Source of the DNA: Clostridium sp. CAG:465
GTDB taxonomy: Bacteria; Bacillota; Clostridia; TANB77; CAG-465
Direction: 5' to 3'
Length of the DNA stretch: 14,395 nt
Assembly (NCBI GenBank): GCA_000433755.1
Contig: FR891273.1
Span: forward strand, 17,169 to 31,563
The translations under genes and the position numbers were made by a program. The notes under the pieces are model-generated. The model had not been told where the DNA came from and made no database searches. It saw only the letters and a list, made by a program, of their open reading frames with translations. Shown here one piece after another: positions 5,789 through 12,739 of the stretch (positions are counted from its first letter, which is position 1; each line of letters starts with the position of its first letter).

Positions 5789-6406
5789 ATGAGTATTACC
5801 AAATTAAAAGCTTTTGTATTAAAAACTCGGATACCGTATGGAGATATACTAAAGGGAGTTATGGAAGTAAAAAAACTTTCTAAAATATTTAATTTCTCAA
5901 TTCCCCCTTTAAACTTATACAAATATTTAATCGACGATAAAAATATTTTATCTTTTAATGATGTCGATTCTTTGTATATGGATTTAATAGAAAAATTGAA
6001 TCTTAAGGAAAAACTAAAAGGCATTACAATAAAAAGTGTTATAAATAAAGAGGAATCAAATCTAATAGATATCTGTCTTAATAATTATGCAATTAGTTGC
6101 AATATTCTTGAGTACATATATTTATATTTACTTAAAAATATTTTGTATGAGTTTTGTTTTACTGATATATTAAGTTATGAAACAATGGAGGTTATAATTG
6201 ACATACCTGTAAGTGATATATATAACATATATTTTAATTATGAATCTTTTAGTTTTAATGAAAAAATCGATCTTTTTAAAGAGGAGCTTGCAGTGTGGGC
6301 AATGTATAATCATATTGCATTATTACGAAAAGATGATTTTGAAATTGTTGAACTTGAAGATGAAGACATACTTATGGTACAATTTAATATTTCTAATAGG
6401 ATATAA
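5789..6406 (+). CDS. Hypothetical protein, paralog of the 3069-3656 product
   Basis: A protein of 205 aa that I do not recognise. ATG 5789 is preferred: TAGGAG (5775-5780) lies 8 nt upstream, whereas the in-frame GTG at 5780 overlaps that ribosome binding site. No membrane segment or signal peptide is evident. Features shared with the 195-aa protein at 3069-3656: an N-terminal helix, LYKYL at 43-47 (42-46 there), a following SLYMDLIEKLNL helix (61-72), a strand VIIDIPVSDIY (135-145), an acidic helix, LAVWAMYNH (168-176) and a beta-rich end, FEIVELEDEDILMVQFNI. Length and element order match, so I infer ancient duplication. The two copies bracket the Sua5 and Thg1-like genes, but each has its own promoter. 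No function can be assigned. Confidence 0.75.
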   Translation: MSITKLKAFVLKTRIPYGDILKGVMEVKKLSKIFNFSIPPLNLYKYLIDDKNILSFNDVDSLYMDLIEKLNLKEKLKGITIKSVINKEESNLIDICLNNYAISCNILEYIYLYLLKNILYEFCFTDILSYETMEVIIDIPVSDIYNIYFNYESFSFNEKIDLFKEELAVWAMYNHIALLRKDDFEIVELEDEDILMVQFNISNRI

Positions 6407-6413
6407 CTATTTA

Positions 6414-6444
6414 TCAAGTGGATTTTTCCACTTGATTTTTTTTT
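6414..6444 (+). terminator. Terminator after the 205-aa orphan
   Basis: TCAAGTGG (6414-6421) / CCACTTGA (6428-6435), a perfect 8-bp stem with a 6-nt loop, followed by nine T. Confidence 0.93.
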
Positions 6445-6460
6445 AACTTTGTGTGATAAT
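6432..6460 (+). promoter_or_regulatory. Candidate promoter for adk-map
   Basis: TTGATT (6432-6437), a 17-bp spacer and GATAAT (6455-6460) with an extended TG at 6452-6453. The -35 overlaps the 3' arm of the preceding terminator. An alternative is TTGTGT (6449-6454) with TATAAA (6471-6476). Confidence 0.5.
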
Positions 6461-6511
6461 ATATATGTTATATAAATATATAAAATATATGATAATAAAA
6501 GGAGTGATTTT

Positions 6512-7132
6512 ATGGTATATATTATAACAGGTGGACCTGCAACAGGAAAAGGAACAAGATCTGATATTTTAGCTAAAGCTTTGGATATTGCTCATATTTC
6601 TACAGGTGATATGTTAAGAGAAGTTGCTAAAACAAACGAAGATATAAAAAATAGACTTGCTAAGGGCGAGCTTATATCTGATGAAATAATAACTAATTTA
6701 CTTAGAGAAAGATTGCAACAAGAAGATTGTAAAAAAGGATTTATTCTTGATGGATATCCAAGAACATTAAGTCAAATTCATTTATTAAATGATTTATTAA
6801 ATGAACTTGGAAGAAAAATTGATAAAGTTATAGAACTTACAGCACCAGACGAACTAGTATTTAAAAGAATATTAGAAAGAAAACGTTGTGAAAAATGTGG
6901 AAAAATGTATGGTATAGATTTTCCACCAAAAGTTGATGATGTATGTGATGATTGTGGAGGACCTCTATTTGTTAGAACTGACGATACAAAAGAGACTCTA
7001 AAAGCAAGAATTGATACATATAAAAAGAATTCAAAAGACATTTTAGAGTATTACAAGAATGAAGGCCTTCTAAAAACTGTTGACTCTTCAGCTCATCCTG
7101 AAGAAATTGTTAAACAAGCTTTAGAAGATTAA
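6512..7132 (+). CDS. adk: Adenylate kinase, zinc-LID type
   Basis: Catalyses ATP + AMP = 2 ADP in the cytosol. The 206-aa length is normal for the long LID form. Seen in order: P-loop GGPATGKGT (7-15), ISTGDMLR (29-36), the AMP-binding region GFILDGYPRT (76-85), and a LID with four Cys, C126-x2-C129 and C145-x2-C148, which form the structural zinc site typical of Gram-positive enzymes. The arginine block FVRTDDTKETLKAR (153-166) follows. The start has AAAGGAG upstream. It is followed 18 nt later by map without a terminator, so the two are cotranscribed. In most Firmicutes this pair sits after secY in the spc ribosomal operon; here the upstream neighbour is an unrelated terminated gene. Confidence 0.97.
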   Translation: MVYIITGGPATGKGTRSDILAKALDIAHISTGDMLREVAKTNEDIKNRLAKGELISDEIITNLLRERLQQEDCKKGFILDGYPRTLSQIHLLNDLLNELGRKIDKVIELTAPDELVFKRILERKRCEKCGKMYGIDFPPKVDDVCDDCGGPLFVRTDDTKETLKARIDTYKKNSKDILEYYKNEGLLKTVDSSAHPEEIVKQALED

Positions 7133-7150
7133 TAGAAAGCGTGAATATAG

Positions 7151-7921
7151 ATGATAAGTATAAAAAATGAAAAAGAAATTGAACTTATGAAAGAATCTGC
7201 TGTAGCTCTAAAGGCAGCTCTAAAAGCAATTGAAGAAAATATACGCCCAGGAGTTACAACTATGTTTTTAAATGATGTTGCAGAAAAAGCAATGAGAGAA
7301 CATGGAGCAATTCCAGCTTTTATTGGTGAAAGATGTCCATATAGAGGTGGAAAAACATATAAATGGGCAATATGTACATCAGTAAATGATGAAATAATAC
7401 ATGGAATACCAAGCGAAAAGGTTGTCTTAAAAGAAGGCGATATTGTTTCAGTTGACCTAGGAACATACAAAAATGGTTGGGCATCTGATGCAGGACGTAC
7501 ATATGCAGTAGGTGAGGTATCTCCAGTTTGTAAAAAATTAATTAAAGTAGCAAAAGATGCTTTTTTTGCTGCATGTGATGTTGCAAAAGAAGGAAATAGA
7601 ATAGGAGATATTTCAAACGCAGTTCAAACATATGTTGAAAAACATGGATTCTCACTTTTAAGAGAATATCAAGGCCATGGAATTGGTGAACAAATGCATG
7701 AAGATCCAGGAGTACCAAATATTGGTAGAAAAGGAACAGGACCTAGACTTCAAGCAGGTATGGCTATTGCTATAGAACCTATGATATGTGAAGGGAAACC
7801 TGATGTTTATGTAAAAAGAGATATGTGGACTGTAGCAACTCGCGATAGAAAAATGACAGCATATTATGAAAATACAATTGTAATTACAAAAGATACACCT
7901 ATGATTTTAACTTTAGACTAA
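7151..7921 (+). CDS. map: Methionine aminopeptidase, type I
   Basis: Removes the N-terminal Met from nascent proteins, with two metal ions. The 256-aa length is close to the family's ~250. The expected residues are visible: H84 in EIIHGIP, D102 (VSVDLG), D113 (ASDAGRT), H176 (QGHGIG), E209 (AIEPM) and E240 (YYENT). Compared with the E. coli type there is a small insertion before CTSVND (GERCPYRGGKTYKWA, 59-73). The ATG at 7151 lies 18 nt after the adk stop, with only a weak upstream ribosome binding site, consistent with translation coupled to adk. In its usual location infA and ribosomal protein genes would follow; here a terminator and a convergent gene follow instead. Confidence 0.97.
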   Translation: MISIKNEKEIELMKESAVALKAALKAIEENIRPGVTTMFLNDVAEKAMREHGAIPAFIGERCPYRGGKTYKWAICTSVNDEIIHGIPSEKVVLKEGDIVSVDLGTYKNGWASDAGRTYAVGEVSPVCKKLIKVAKDAFFAACDVAKEGNRIGDISNAVQTYVEKHGFSLLREYQGHGIGEQMHEDPGVPNIGRKGTGPRLQAGMAIAIEPMICEGKPDVYVKRDMWTVATRDRKMTAYYENTIVITKDTPMILTLD

Positions 7922-7957
7922 GTAAAAATGTAATAACATATATGAAAAATATATGAA

Positions 7958-7993
7958 AATTCCTGATACAATAAAATGTATCAGGAATTTTTG
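7958..7993. terminator. Bidirectional terminator between map and the P-type ATPase
   Basis: A perfect 13-bp stem AATTCCTGATACA (7958-7970) / TGTATCAGGAATT (7977-7989) with a 6-nt loop. T runs follow on both strands: TTTTTG on plus, and AATTTTC on minus just after the ATPase stop at 7994-7996. Confidence 0.92.
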
Positions 7994-10600
7994 TTATATC
8001 CATTCTTTGTATTTCTTTATATATATTCTTTTTGCAAAACTTGCTATAATACAGTATATAATGCTTACAGCAAAAATTAGTCCAATATGAATTAATTTCA
8101 TAGGAACTAGTCCAAGCATTTTTCCAAATCCTGTAAATGGAACGATAAGTCCTACTATCATAAGTATTATAGATGAAGCATATACCATTTTATTTGCATT
8201 ACTTTGTATAAATGGAATTTTAGATGTACGTATAATATGCATTCCAAAAAGGTTTGAAACTATACTATAACTAAACCAAATTGTTTGAAATAGTGCTGCA
8301 CTTTTAACTCCAAGAACAAACCATAATATAGCAAATATAATTAAATCAAAACAAGAACTAATTGGTCCCCAAAATAGCATAAAACGTTTTAGATCTTTTA
8401 TTGAAAGCCTTTTTGGATTTTCAAGAGTTTCTTTGTCAACATTATCAAAAGGTAGTGTCATCTGACCAAAATCATAAATTAGGCCTTCAACTAGTAGTTG
8501 TATAGGTGTTTCTGGTAGGAAAGGTAATACCACACTTGCAACTATTACAGATAGAACTTCACCAAAGTTAAAACTTGTTGATAGTTTAATATATTTCATT
8601 AGATTAACAAATGTACGTCTTCCTTCTGTAACACCATCTACTAATACTTTTAAATCTTTCTTTAATAAAATTATATCAGCGGTTTCTTTAGCAATATCTA
8701 CTGCAGTATCAACAGATATTCCAACATCTGAATTTGTAAGAGATGGACTATCATTAATTCCATCACCAATATATCCGACTACATTTCCTGAATCTCTAAG
8801 TATTCTTACAATTCTTGCTTTTTGAATAGGAGAAAGTTTAGTAAATACACTAGTTTTCTTTAATAGTCTAAGTATTGCAGTATCAGTCATTTTATCAAGT
8901 TTACTTCCAACAACAATATGACTTGAGTCAATACCTACTTTTTTACAAACACATTTTGTTACATCTGAATTATCACCTGTTAAAATTATAGTTCTAATGC
9001 CAGCTTCTTTTAGTGCTTCAATTGATGCTTTGGCCGATTCTTTTGGAGGATCAAGGAAACCTATAAATCCCATTAATACCATATTTTTTTCGTCTGCAAC
9101 AGAAAAGTTATCCATTTCATTTATATCATTTTTTTGACATACTGCTATAACTCTTAAGCCTTCTTCATTTAATTTTTTAGTCATCTTCCTTATATTGTCT
9201 TTTACATCCTTAGTAATAGGAGATACTTTTCCTTTGTAATCTATCATAGTGCAAATATTTAGTATTTCTTCTACAGCACCTTTAGTTATCATCTGTTTTT
9301 TCTTAGTATCTTTTACAATTACAGATAAACGTCTGCGAGAAAAATCAAAAGGTATTTCATCTATTTTAGTATAATTTGTAGATAATTCATCTAGTTTAAT
9401 TTTCTTTGCTCTGTTTATTATAGCAACGTCCATACTATCTTTTAAACCAGTTTGAAAATATGAATTTAGGAATGCATGCTTTAGAATTCTGTCATCTTCT
9501 TGACCTTTTATGTCTAAATATCTTTCAAGAACTATTTTCCCATCAGTAAGCGTACCTGTTTTATCTGTACATAAAATATTCATAGCACCAAAGTTTTCTA
9601 TTGAATCTAATTTTTTTACAATAGTTTTTTTCTTTGACATTCTTACAGCACCTTTAGATAAACTAGAAGATAGTATAACAGGAAGAAGTAGAGGAGTGAT
9701 TGTAATTGCAATAGCAACTGCAAATGTAAAAGCAGTAATATTTCCATGTTTAAATATATTAAGTGCAAAAACTATTGGAATCATTATTAACATGAATTTT
9801 ATTAATAACTTACTAATATTTTCGATTTCAACTTGAAATGCATTTTTAGGTTTACCAAGAGTTAATGTATCTGCAATTTTTCCAAAATATGTAGAGTCAG
9901 AGATTTTAATTACAATACCCTTACCGCTACCAGATATTACATCTGTTCCCATAAAGCATATAGTATCTAAATCAGAAATTGTATCTAACTGCTCTTTTGA
10001 AAGTTCAGATATACTATTTTTCTTTACACTATCAGACTCTCCTGTAAGAGAAGATTGATTTACAAACAAATCTTTTGACTCAATTATTCTTAAATCTGCT
10101 GGTATCATTGTTCCAGAGGATAACAGCACAGTATCGCCAAGAGTTACCTTGTTTACTGGAATTTTTACTTCTTTTCCATTACGAAGTACAGTTACTGTAG
10201 TCGCAACCATTTGCTTTAATTTTTCTGCAGCTTTATTTGAACGAAATTCTTCAAAAAAGTCAAGTAAAGTACTTGCAAAAACAAGTATTAGTATAACTAT
10301 TATATTTGCATAGCTTGGAGGGTTTGATAAATATACATCAGTATATAACAGTATACATATTATTCCAAGTAAAATACAGTTAAATGGTGCAAACAAACTT
10401 TTTAAGAAATAATTATACCATTTTTTAGGCTTTGATTTTTTTATTTCATTTAAACCTAGATTTTGAATTCTAGAATTTGCTTCTTTGCTTGAAAGGCCTT
10501 TTTCACTTACTTTATATTTTTTTATAAACTCTTCCTTAGAAATAGAACAGTCTTCCTTGTATGAAGCAATTATATTTGTTTCATTTTTTTGGTTTTTCAA
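7994..10600 (-). CDS. mgtA: MgtA-like P-type (P3B) cation-transporting ATPase
   Basis: An 868-aa membrane pump that probably imports Mg2+ using ATP. Seen in order: a soluble N terminus, TM1-2 (about 65-115), the actuator domain with TGES (186-189), TM3-4 (about 264-312), the phosphorylation site CTDKTGTLT (344-352, D346), the nucleotide domain with KGAVEE (440-445), TGDN (541-544) and GDGINDSP (612-619), then six C-terminal helices. The stretch from IVKKLDSIENFGAMNILCTD through IVLERYLD, YFQTGLK, LPFDNVDKE and the KRIYIKKYKEWI end follows E. coli MgtA closely, favouring P3B over Ca2+ pumps. Oddly, MgtA's TPEMLP in TM4 is TPLLLP here (302-307), and the QNL before YD in TM6 is EGL. The start is TTG 10598-10600, with GGAG 10 nt upstream and a stop close above in frame. 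Confidence 0.88.
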   Translation of the reverse strand: MKNQKNETNIIASYKEDCSISKEEFIKKYKVSEKGLSSKEANSRIQNLGLNEIKKSKPKKWYNYFLKSLFAPFNCILLGIICILLYTDVYLSNPPSYANIIVILILVFASTLLDFFEEFRSNKAAEKLKQMVATTVTVLRNGKEVKIPVNKVTLGDTVLLSSGTMIPADLRIIESKDLFVNQSSLTGESDSVKKNSISELSKEQLDTISDLDTICFMGTDVISGSGKGIVIKISDSTYFGKIADTLTLGKPKNAFQVEIENISKLLIKFMLIMIPIVFALNIFKHGNITAFTFAVAIAITITPLLLPVILSSSLSKGAVRMSKKKTIVKKLDSIENFGAMNILCTDKTGTLTDGKIVLERYLDIKGQEDDRILKHAFLNSYFQTGLKDSMDVAIINRAKKIKLDELSTNYTKIDEIPFDFSRRRLSVIVKDTKKKQMITKGAVEEILNICTMIDYKGKVSPITKDVKDNIRKMTKKLNEEGLRVIAVCQKNDINEMDNFSVADEKNMVLMGFIGFLDPPKESAKASIEALKEAGIRTIILTGDNSDVTKCVCKKVGIDSSHIVVGSKLDKMTDTAILRLLKKTSVFTKLSPIQKARIVRILRDSGNVVGYIGDGINDSPSLTNSDVGISVDTAVDIAKETADIILLKKDLKVLVDGVTEGRRTFVNLMKYIKLSTSFNFGEVLSVIVASVVLPFLPETPIQLLVEGLIYDFGQMTLPFDNVDKETLENPKRLSIKDLKRFMLFWGPISSCFDLIIFAILWFVLGVKSAALFQTIWFSYSIVSNLFGMHIIRTSKIPFIQSNANKMVYASSIILMIVGLIVPFTGFGKMLGLVPMKLIHIGLIFAVSIIYCIIASFAKRIYIKKYKEWI

Positions 10601-10640
10601 TTTTATTCATCTCCATTTTTTAATATAAATTTCCTTTTTT

Positions 10641-10669
10641 GTTATACCACTTTTAGAAAAAATATACAA
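10641..10669 (-). promoter_or_regulatory. Promoter for the mgtA-like gene
   Basis: On the minus strand, TTGTAT (10669-10664), a 17-bp spacer ending in TGG, and TATAAC (10646-10641), i.e. a -10 with extended TG. The leader is only about 35 nt, leaving no room for an M-box Mg2+ riboswitch. Confidence 0.7.
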
Positions 10670-10706
10670 TAGAATTTTTTAATATATTATATAATTATAT
10701 AACTAC

Positions 10707-10735
10707 TTGATTTTTTAATAGCAGAGTAGTATAAT
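10707..10735 (+). promoter_or_regulatory. Promoter for the abrB-ABC operon
   Basis: TTGATT (10707-10712), a 17-bp spacer and TATAAT (10730-10735). The expected start near 10742 falls just before the palindrome at 10747-10762. Confidence 0.8.
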
Positions 10736-10746
10736 AAGTATGAAAA

Positions 10747-10762
10747 GTATAACTAGTTATAC
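10747..10762. promoter_or_regulatory. 16-bp palindromic operator candidate
   Basis: GTATAACTAGTTATAC is a perfect 16-bp palindrome directly after the predicted transcription start and before the SD of the abrB-like gene. The half-site GTTATAC recurs at 10641-10647, over the -10 of the divergent mgtA-like gene. Autoregulation by the downstream AbrB-like protein is inferred from position. Confidence 0.6.
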
Positions 10763-10775
10763 AAAAGGAGGAGCT

Positions 10776-10979
10776 ATGGAAAAAGATAAATATGTGGGAA
10801 TTTGTAAAGTTGGAGAAAAGGGACAAATTGTAATTCCTAAAGAAGCAAGGGATATGTTTAATATAAAACCGGGAGATTCTATAATTGTACTTTGTGATAA
10901 AGCTCAAGGAATTGCACTAGTAAAGTCAGATGTAATTGAAGATTTATCAAGTAAAATATTTCCAAAAGGAGATGATTAA
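10776..10979 (+). CDS. AbrB/SpoVT-family DNA-binding regulator
   Basis: A 67-aa swapped-hairpin AbrB-domain protein. The core is VGEKGQIVIPKEARDMFNIKPGDSIIVL in positions 12-39, the classic G-QI-IPK-R--F-I-PGD pattern; these proteins bind DNA as dimers. The C-terminal tail (ALVKSDVIEDLSSKIFPKGDD) is short, as in small regulators that accompany ABC transporters rather than the longer Bacillus AbrB. I place the start at ATG 10776, after AAAGGAGGAG (10765-10772); an upstream in-frame ATG at 10740 lies at or before the predicted transcription start. Its stop is 2 nt before the ATPase start, so it is the first gene of the three-gene operon and likely its own repressor. Confidence 0.92.
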   Translation: MEKDKYVGICKVGEKGQIVIPKEARDMFNIKPGDSIIVLCDKAQGIALVKSDVIEDLSSKIFPKGDD

Positions 10980-10981
10980 GT

Positions 10982-11704
10982 ATGTATTCAATTGAAATTT
11001 CAAATCTAACAAAAAAGTTTAAAGAGAAAATTGCAGTAAATAACATTAGTTTGAAGATTAAAGAGGGAGAATTATTTGCATTACTCGGAACAAATGGAGC
11101 AGGAAAGACTACTACAATAAAAATGTTATCAACTTTAATTTTACCTACAAGTGGTGAGGTTAAAATTAATGGTTTGGATGTTATAAAAGATAGACAAAAA
11201 GTAAAAGAAATTTTAAATGTTTCACCACAAGAAACAGCTATTGCACCTAACTTATCTGTAAGAGAAAATCTTGAATTTATGGCAGGAGTATATCAGATAA
11301 AAAACAAAGAAGAAAAAATGAAAGAATTAATTTCTATGTTTAAATTAGATGATGTTTTAAACCAAAAAGCAAAAACTTTGTCTGGAGGTTGGCAAAGAAA
11401 AGTATCAATTGCTATGGCATTAATAAATGATCCTAAAATATTATTTTTAGATGAGCCAACGCTTGGACTTGATGTTATTGCAAGAAAAGAATTATGGAGT
11501 GTTATAGAAAAACAAAAAAATAAAATGACTATTATACTTACAACACATTATATGGAAGAAGCAGAGAGTTTATCTGACAGAGTTGGAATTATGGCAAGTG
11601 GAAATTTAATCGATGTCGGTACTCCAGAAGAATTAATCAAAAAATCTGGCGAGAAAAACTTTGAAGACGCTTTTGTAAAAATTGCAACAGGAGGTGAGTT
11701 ATAG
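10982..11704 (+). CDS. ABC transporter ATP-binding protein
   Basis: A 240-aa ABC-2-type exporter ATPase on the inner face of the membrane. Seen: Walker A GTNGAGKTT (36-44), Q-loop Q83 in SPQE, signature LSGGWQRKVSIAMAL (133-147), Walker B ILFLDEPTLGLD (153-164) and switch histidine H189. The layout resembles the drug and antibiotic exporter group (DrrA/CcmA/YhfQ-like), which pairs with a small separate permease. It overlaps the next start by one base (TAGTG), which indicates translational coupling. Substrate unknown; export of a small molecule or peptide is plausible from the family only. Confidence 0.95.
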   Translation: MYSIEISNLTKKFKEKIAVNNISLKIKEGELFALLGTNGAGKTTTIKMLSTLILPTSGEVKINGLDVIKDRQKVKEILNVSPQETAIAPNLSVRENLEFMAGVYQIKNKEEKMKELISMFKLDDVLNQKAKTLSGGWQRKVSIAMALINDPKILFLDEPTLGLDVIARKELWSVIEKQKNKMTIILTTHYMEEAESLSDRVGIMASGNLIDVGTPEELIKKSGEKNFEDAFVKIATGGEL

Positions 11705-12435
11705 TGAGAATACTAAACTTTGCAAAGAGAAATTTTAAGGAAATTATACGAGATCCTTTAAGTATAATTTTTGCTGTAATTTTACCACTTTTTTTACTAT
11801 TTATATTTCAACAATTTGATATTCCTACTGACAATTATAAAATTGAGAATTTTACACCAGGAATTATAATATTTAGTTTTTCTTTTATAACTTTGTTTAC
11901 AGCAATGTTGATATCTAAAGATAGAAGTACTTCGCTTTTAATTAGACTTGGAATAAGTCCAATGAAACCAATGGATTATATATTTGGATATATAATTTCT
12001 ATTATTCCGATAATAATAATTCAAAATATTTTATTCTTTATACTTGCAATTATTTTAGGACTTAATTTTAGTATAAATATTATATGGGCTGCTTTAATTT
12101 CAATTGTAATTGCCGTTTTGTTTATAGCTATAGGTATATTAATAGGAAGTATATTTAGTGAAAAAGCTTCATCTGGCATATCAAGTATAGTTGTTCAGCT
12201 TGTATGCTTTACAAGTGGAATGTATTTTTCAAAAGATATGTTAGGAGATATTTTCTCAAAGGTATGTGATTACTTACCTTTTGATAGTTGTGTAACTATT
12301 ATAAAAGGAGTAATGAATAATAAGCTTGATTTAATAAGTTTAAGAAATATTGTAGTGCTTATAGTATACCTTTTAGTTACTTTGGTCGTTTCTATAATAG
12401 TATTTAGAAAGAAAATGATAAGTGATAATAAATAG
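11704..12435 (+). CDS. ABC-2 type transporter permease
   Basis: A 243-aa membrane protein with six predicted helices (about 19-37, 52-70, 92-117, 124-150, 156-175, 215-235), the size and layout of ABC-2 permeases. The conserved region SSIVVQLVCFTSGMYF then LPFDSCVTIIKGVM (160-204) corresponds to the family's LS-PL-FLSG-FFP / LP-T-------ALR pattern. The start is GTG 11704-11706, supported by GGAGGTGAG 6 nt upstream and by the one-base overlap with the ATPase stop. It forms the transporter with the preceding ATPase and is last in the operon. I see only a weak AT hairpin (around 12450) after it, without a proper T run. Confidence 0.93.
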   Translation: MRILNFAKRNFKEIIRDPLSIIFAVILPLFLLFIFQQFDIPTDNYKIENFTPGIIIFSFSFITLFTAMLISKDRSTSLLIRLGISPMKPMDYIFGYIISIIPIIIIQNILFFILAIILGLNFSINIIWAALISIVIAVLFIAIGILIGSIFSEKASSGISSIVVQLVCFTSGMYFSKDMLGDIFSKVCDYLPFDSCVTIIKGVMNNKLDLISLRNIVVLIVYLLVTLVVSIIVFRKKMISDNK

Positions 12436-12520
12436 GGCGTAATATATATAAATTTAAAATTTATTAGAATATAATACATTATATACAAAGCTTTTATTTT
12501 CTTTTAATAATTATTTATGC

Positions 12521-12628
12521 AAAATAAAAACTTACGAACTTTTAAGTCCGTAAGTTGATTTCAAATGGAGCCTTAACTATACACGTATGCGAAATTAAGA
12601 CTATAGGATTTGATTAAATCTCTCTGAT
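12521..12628 (-). ncRNA. Predicted structured small RNA, copy A
   Basis: Transcribed leftward from the promoter at 12635-12662. The 5' domain folds as one long imperfect hairpin. The lower stem pairs 12617-12620 with 12557-12560 and 12608-12613 (UCAAAU in RNA) with 12561-12566 (AUUUGA). After an internal loop (12602-12607 / 12567-12569), the upper stem pairs 12595-12601 (GUCUUAA) with 12570-12576 (UUAAGGC) including one U-G. An 18-nt apical loop spans 12577-12594. An intrinsic terminator follows: AACUUACG (12556-12549) / CGUAAGUU (12536-12529), extended inward through a G-U pair, ending in UUUUUAUUUU. No known RNA family is recognised. It could be a trans-acting sRNA or a regulator of the adjacent fusion gene. 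Confidence 0.65.
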
Positions 12629-12634
12629 AAATTC

Positions 12635-12662
12635 ATTGTATCATTTCTCTAAATATTTTCAA
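12635..12662 (-). promoter_or_regulatory. Promoter of small RNA copy A
   Basis: On the minus strand, TTGAAA (12662-12657), a 16-bp spacer and TACAAT (12640-12635). Confidence 0.68.
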
Positions 12663-12669
12663 GTGAGTA

Positions 12670-12698
12670 TGGAAAAAAATTGTAATATAATATATAAT
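12670..12698 (+). promoter_or_regulatory. Candidate promoter for the nucleotidase-hydrolase gene
   Basis: TGGAAA (12670-12675), a 17-bp spacer and TATAAT (12693-12698); another TATAAT lies at 12686-12691. The -35 is poor. It is back-to-back with the small-RNA promoter, so the two units are divergent. Confidence 0.4.
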
Positions 12699-12739
12699 TT
12701 TTATAGATTAAAACTTTATTTTATATTGGAGGTTGTTAT

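Larger units (their letters stand above)
12521..12680. repeat. Direct repeat, left copy (160 bp)
   Basis: Aligns without gaps to 14233-14392 (constant offset 1712), with 11 mismatches counted by eye, about 93% identity. Mismatches are at 12540, 12541, 12591, 12606, 12631, 12638, 12647, 12648, 12652, 12664 and 12671. It contains a complete small-RNA transcription unit on the minus strand. It fills most of the 304-bp non-coding interval 12436-12739. The remainder, 12436-12520, is AT-rich with one weak hairpin and nothing else that I can support. Confidence 0.93.

Noticed and set aside
7320..7502. Minus-strand frames inside map, adk, Sua5 and other genes
   Set aside because: They are shadows of well-supported genes, without ribosome binding sites or recognisable domains.
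10601..10740. M-box (Mg2+) riboswitch upstream of the MgtA-like gene
   Set aside because: The predicted leader is about 35 nt, far too short, and no M-box features are visible.
10740..10775. ATG at 10740 as start of the AbrB-like protein
   Set aside because: It falls at or before the predicted transcription start, and the strong ribosome binding site points to 10776.
12604..12639. 11-codon minus-strand frame MNLSERFNQIL in both repeats; the two differences between copies are synonymous
   Set aside because: Its ATG overlaps the -10 box, so the predicted promoter cannot transcribe it, and there is no ribosome binding site. Two synonymous changes are too few to argue for coding.
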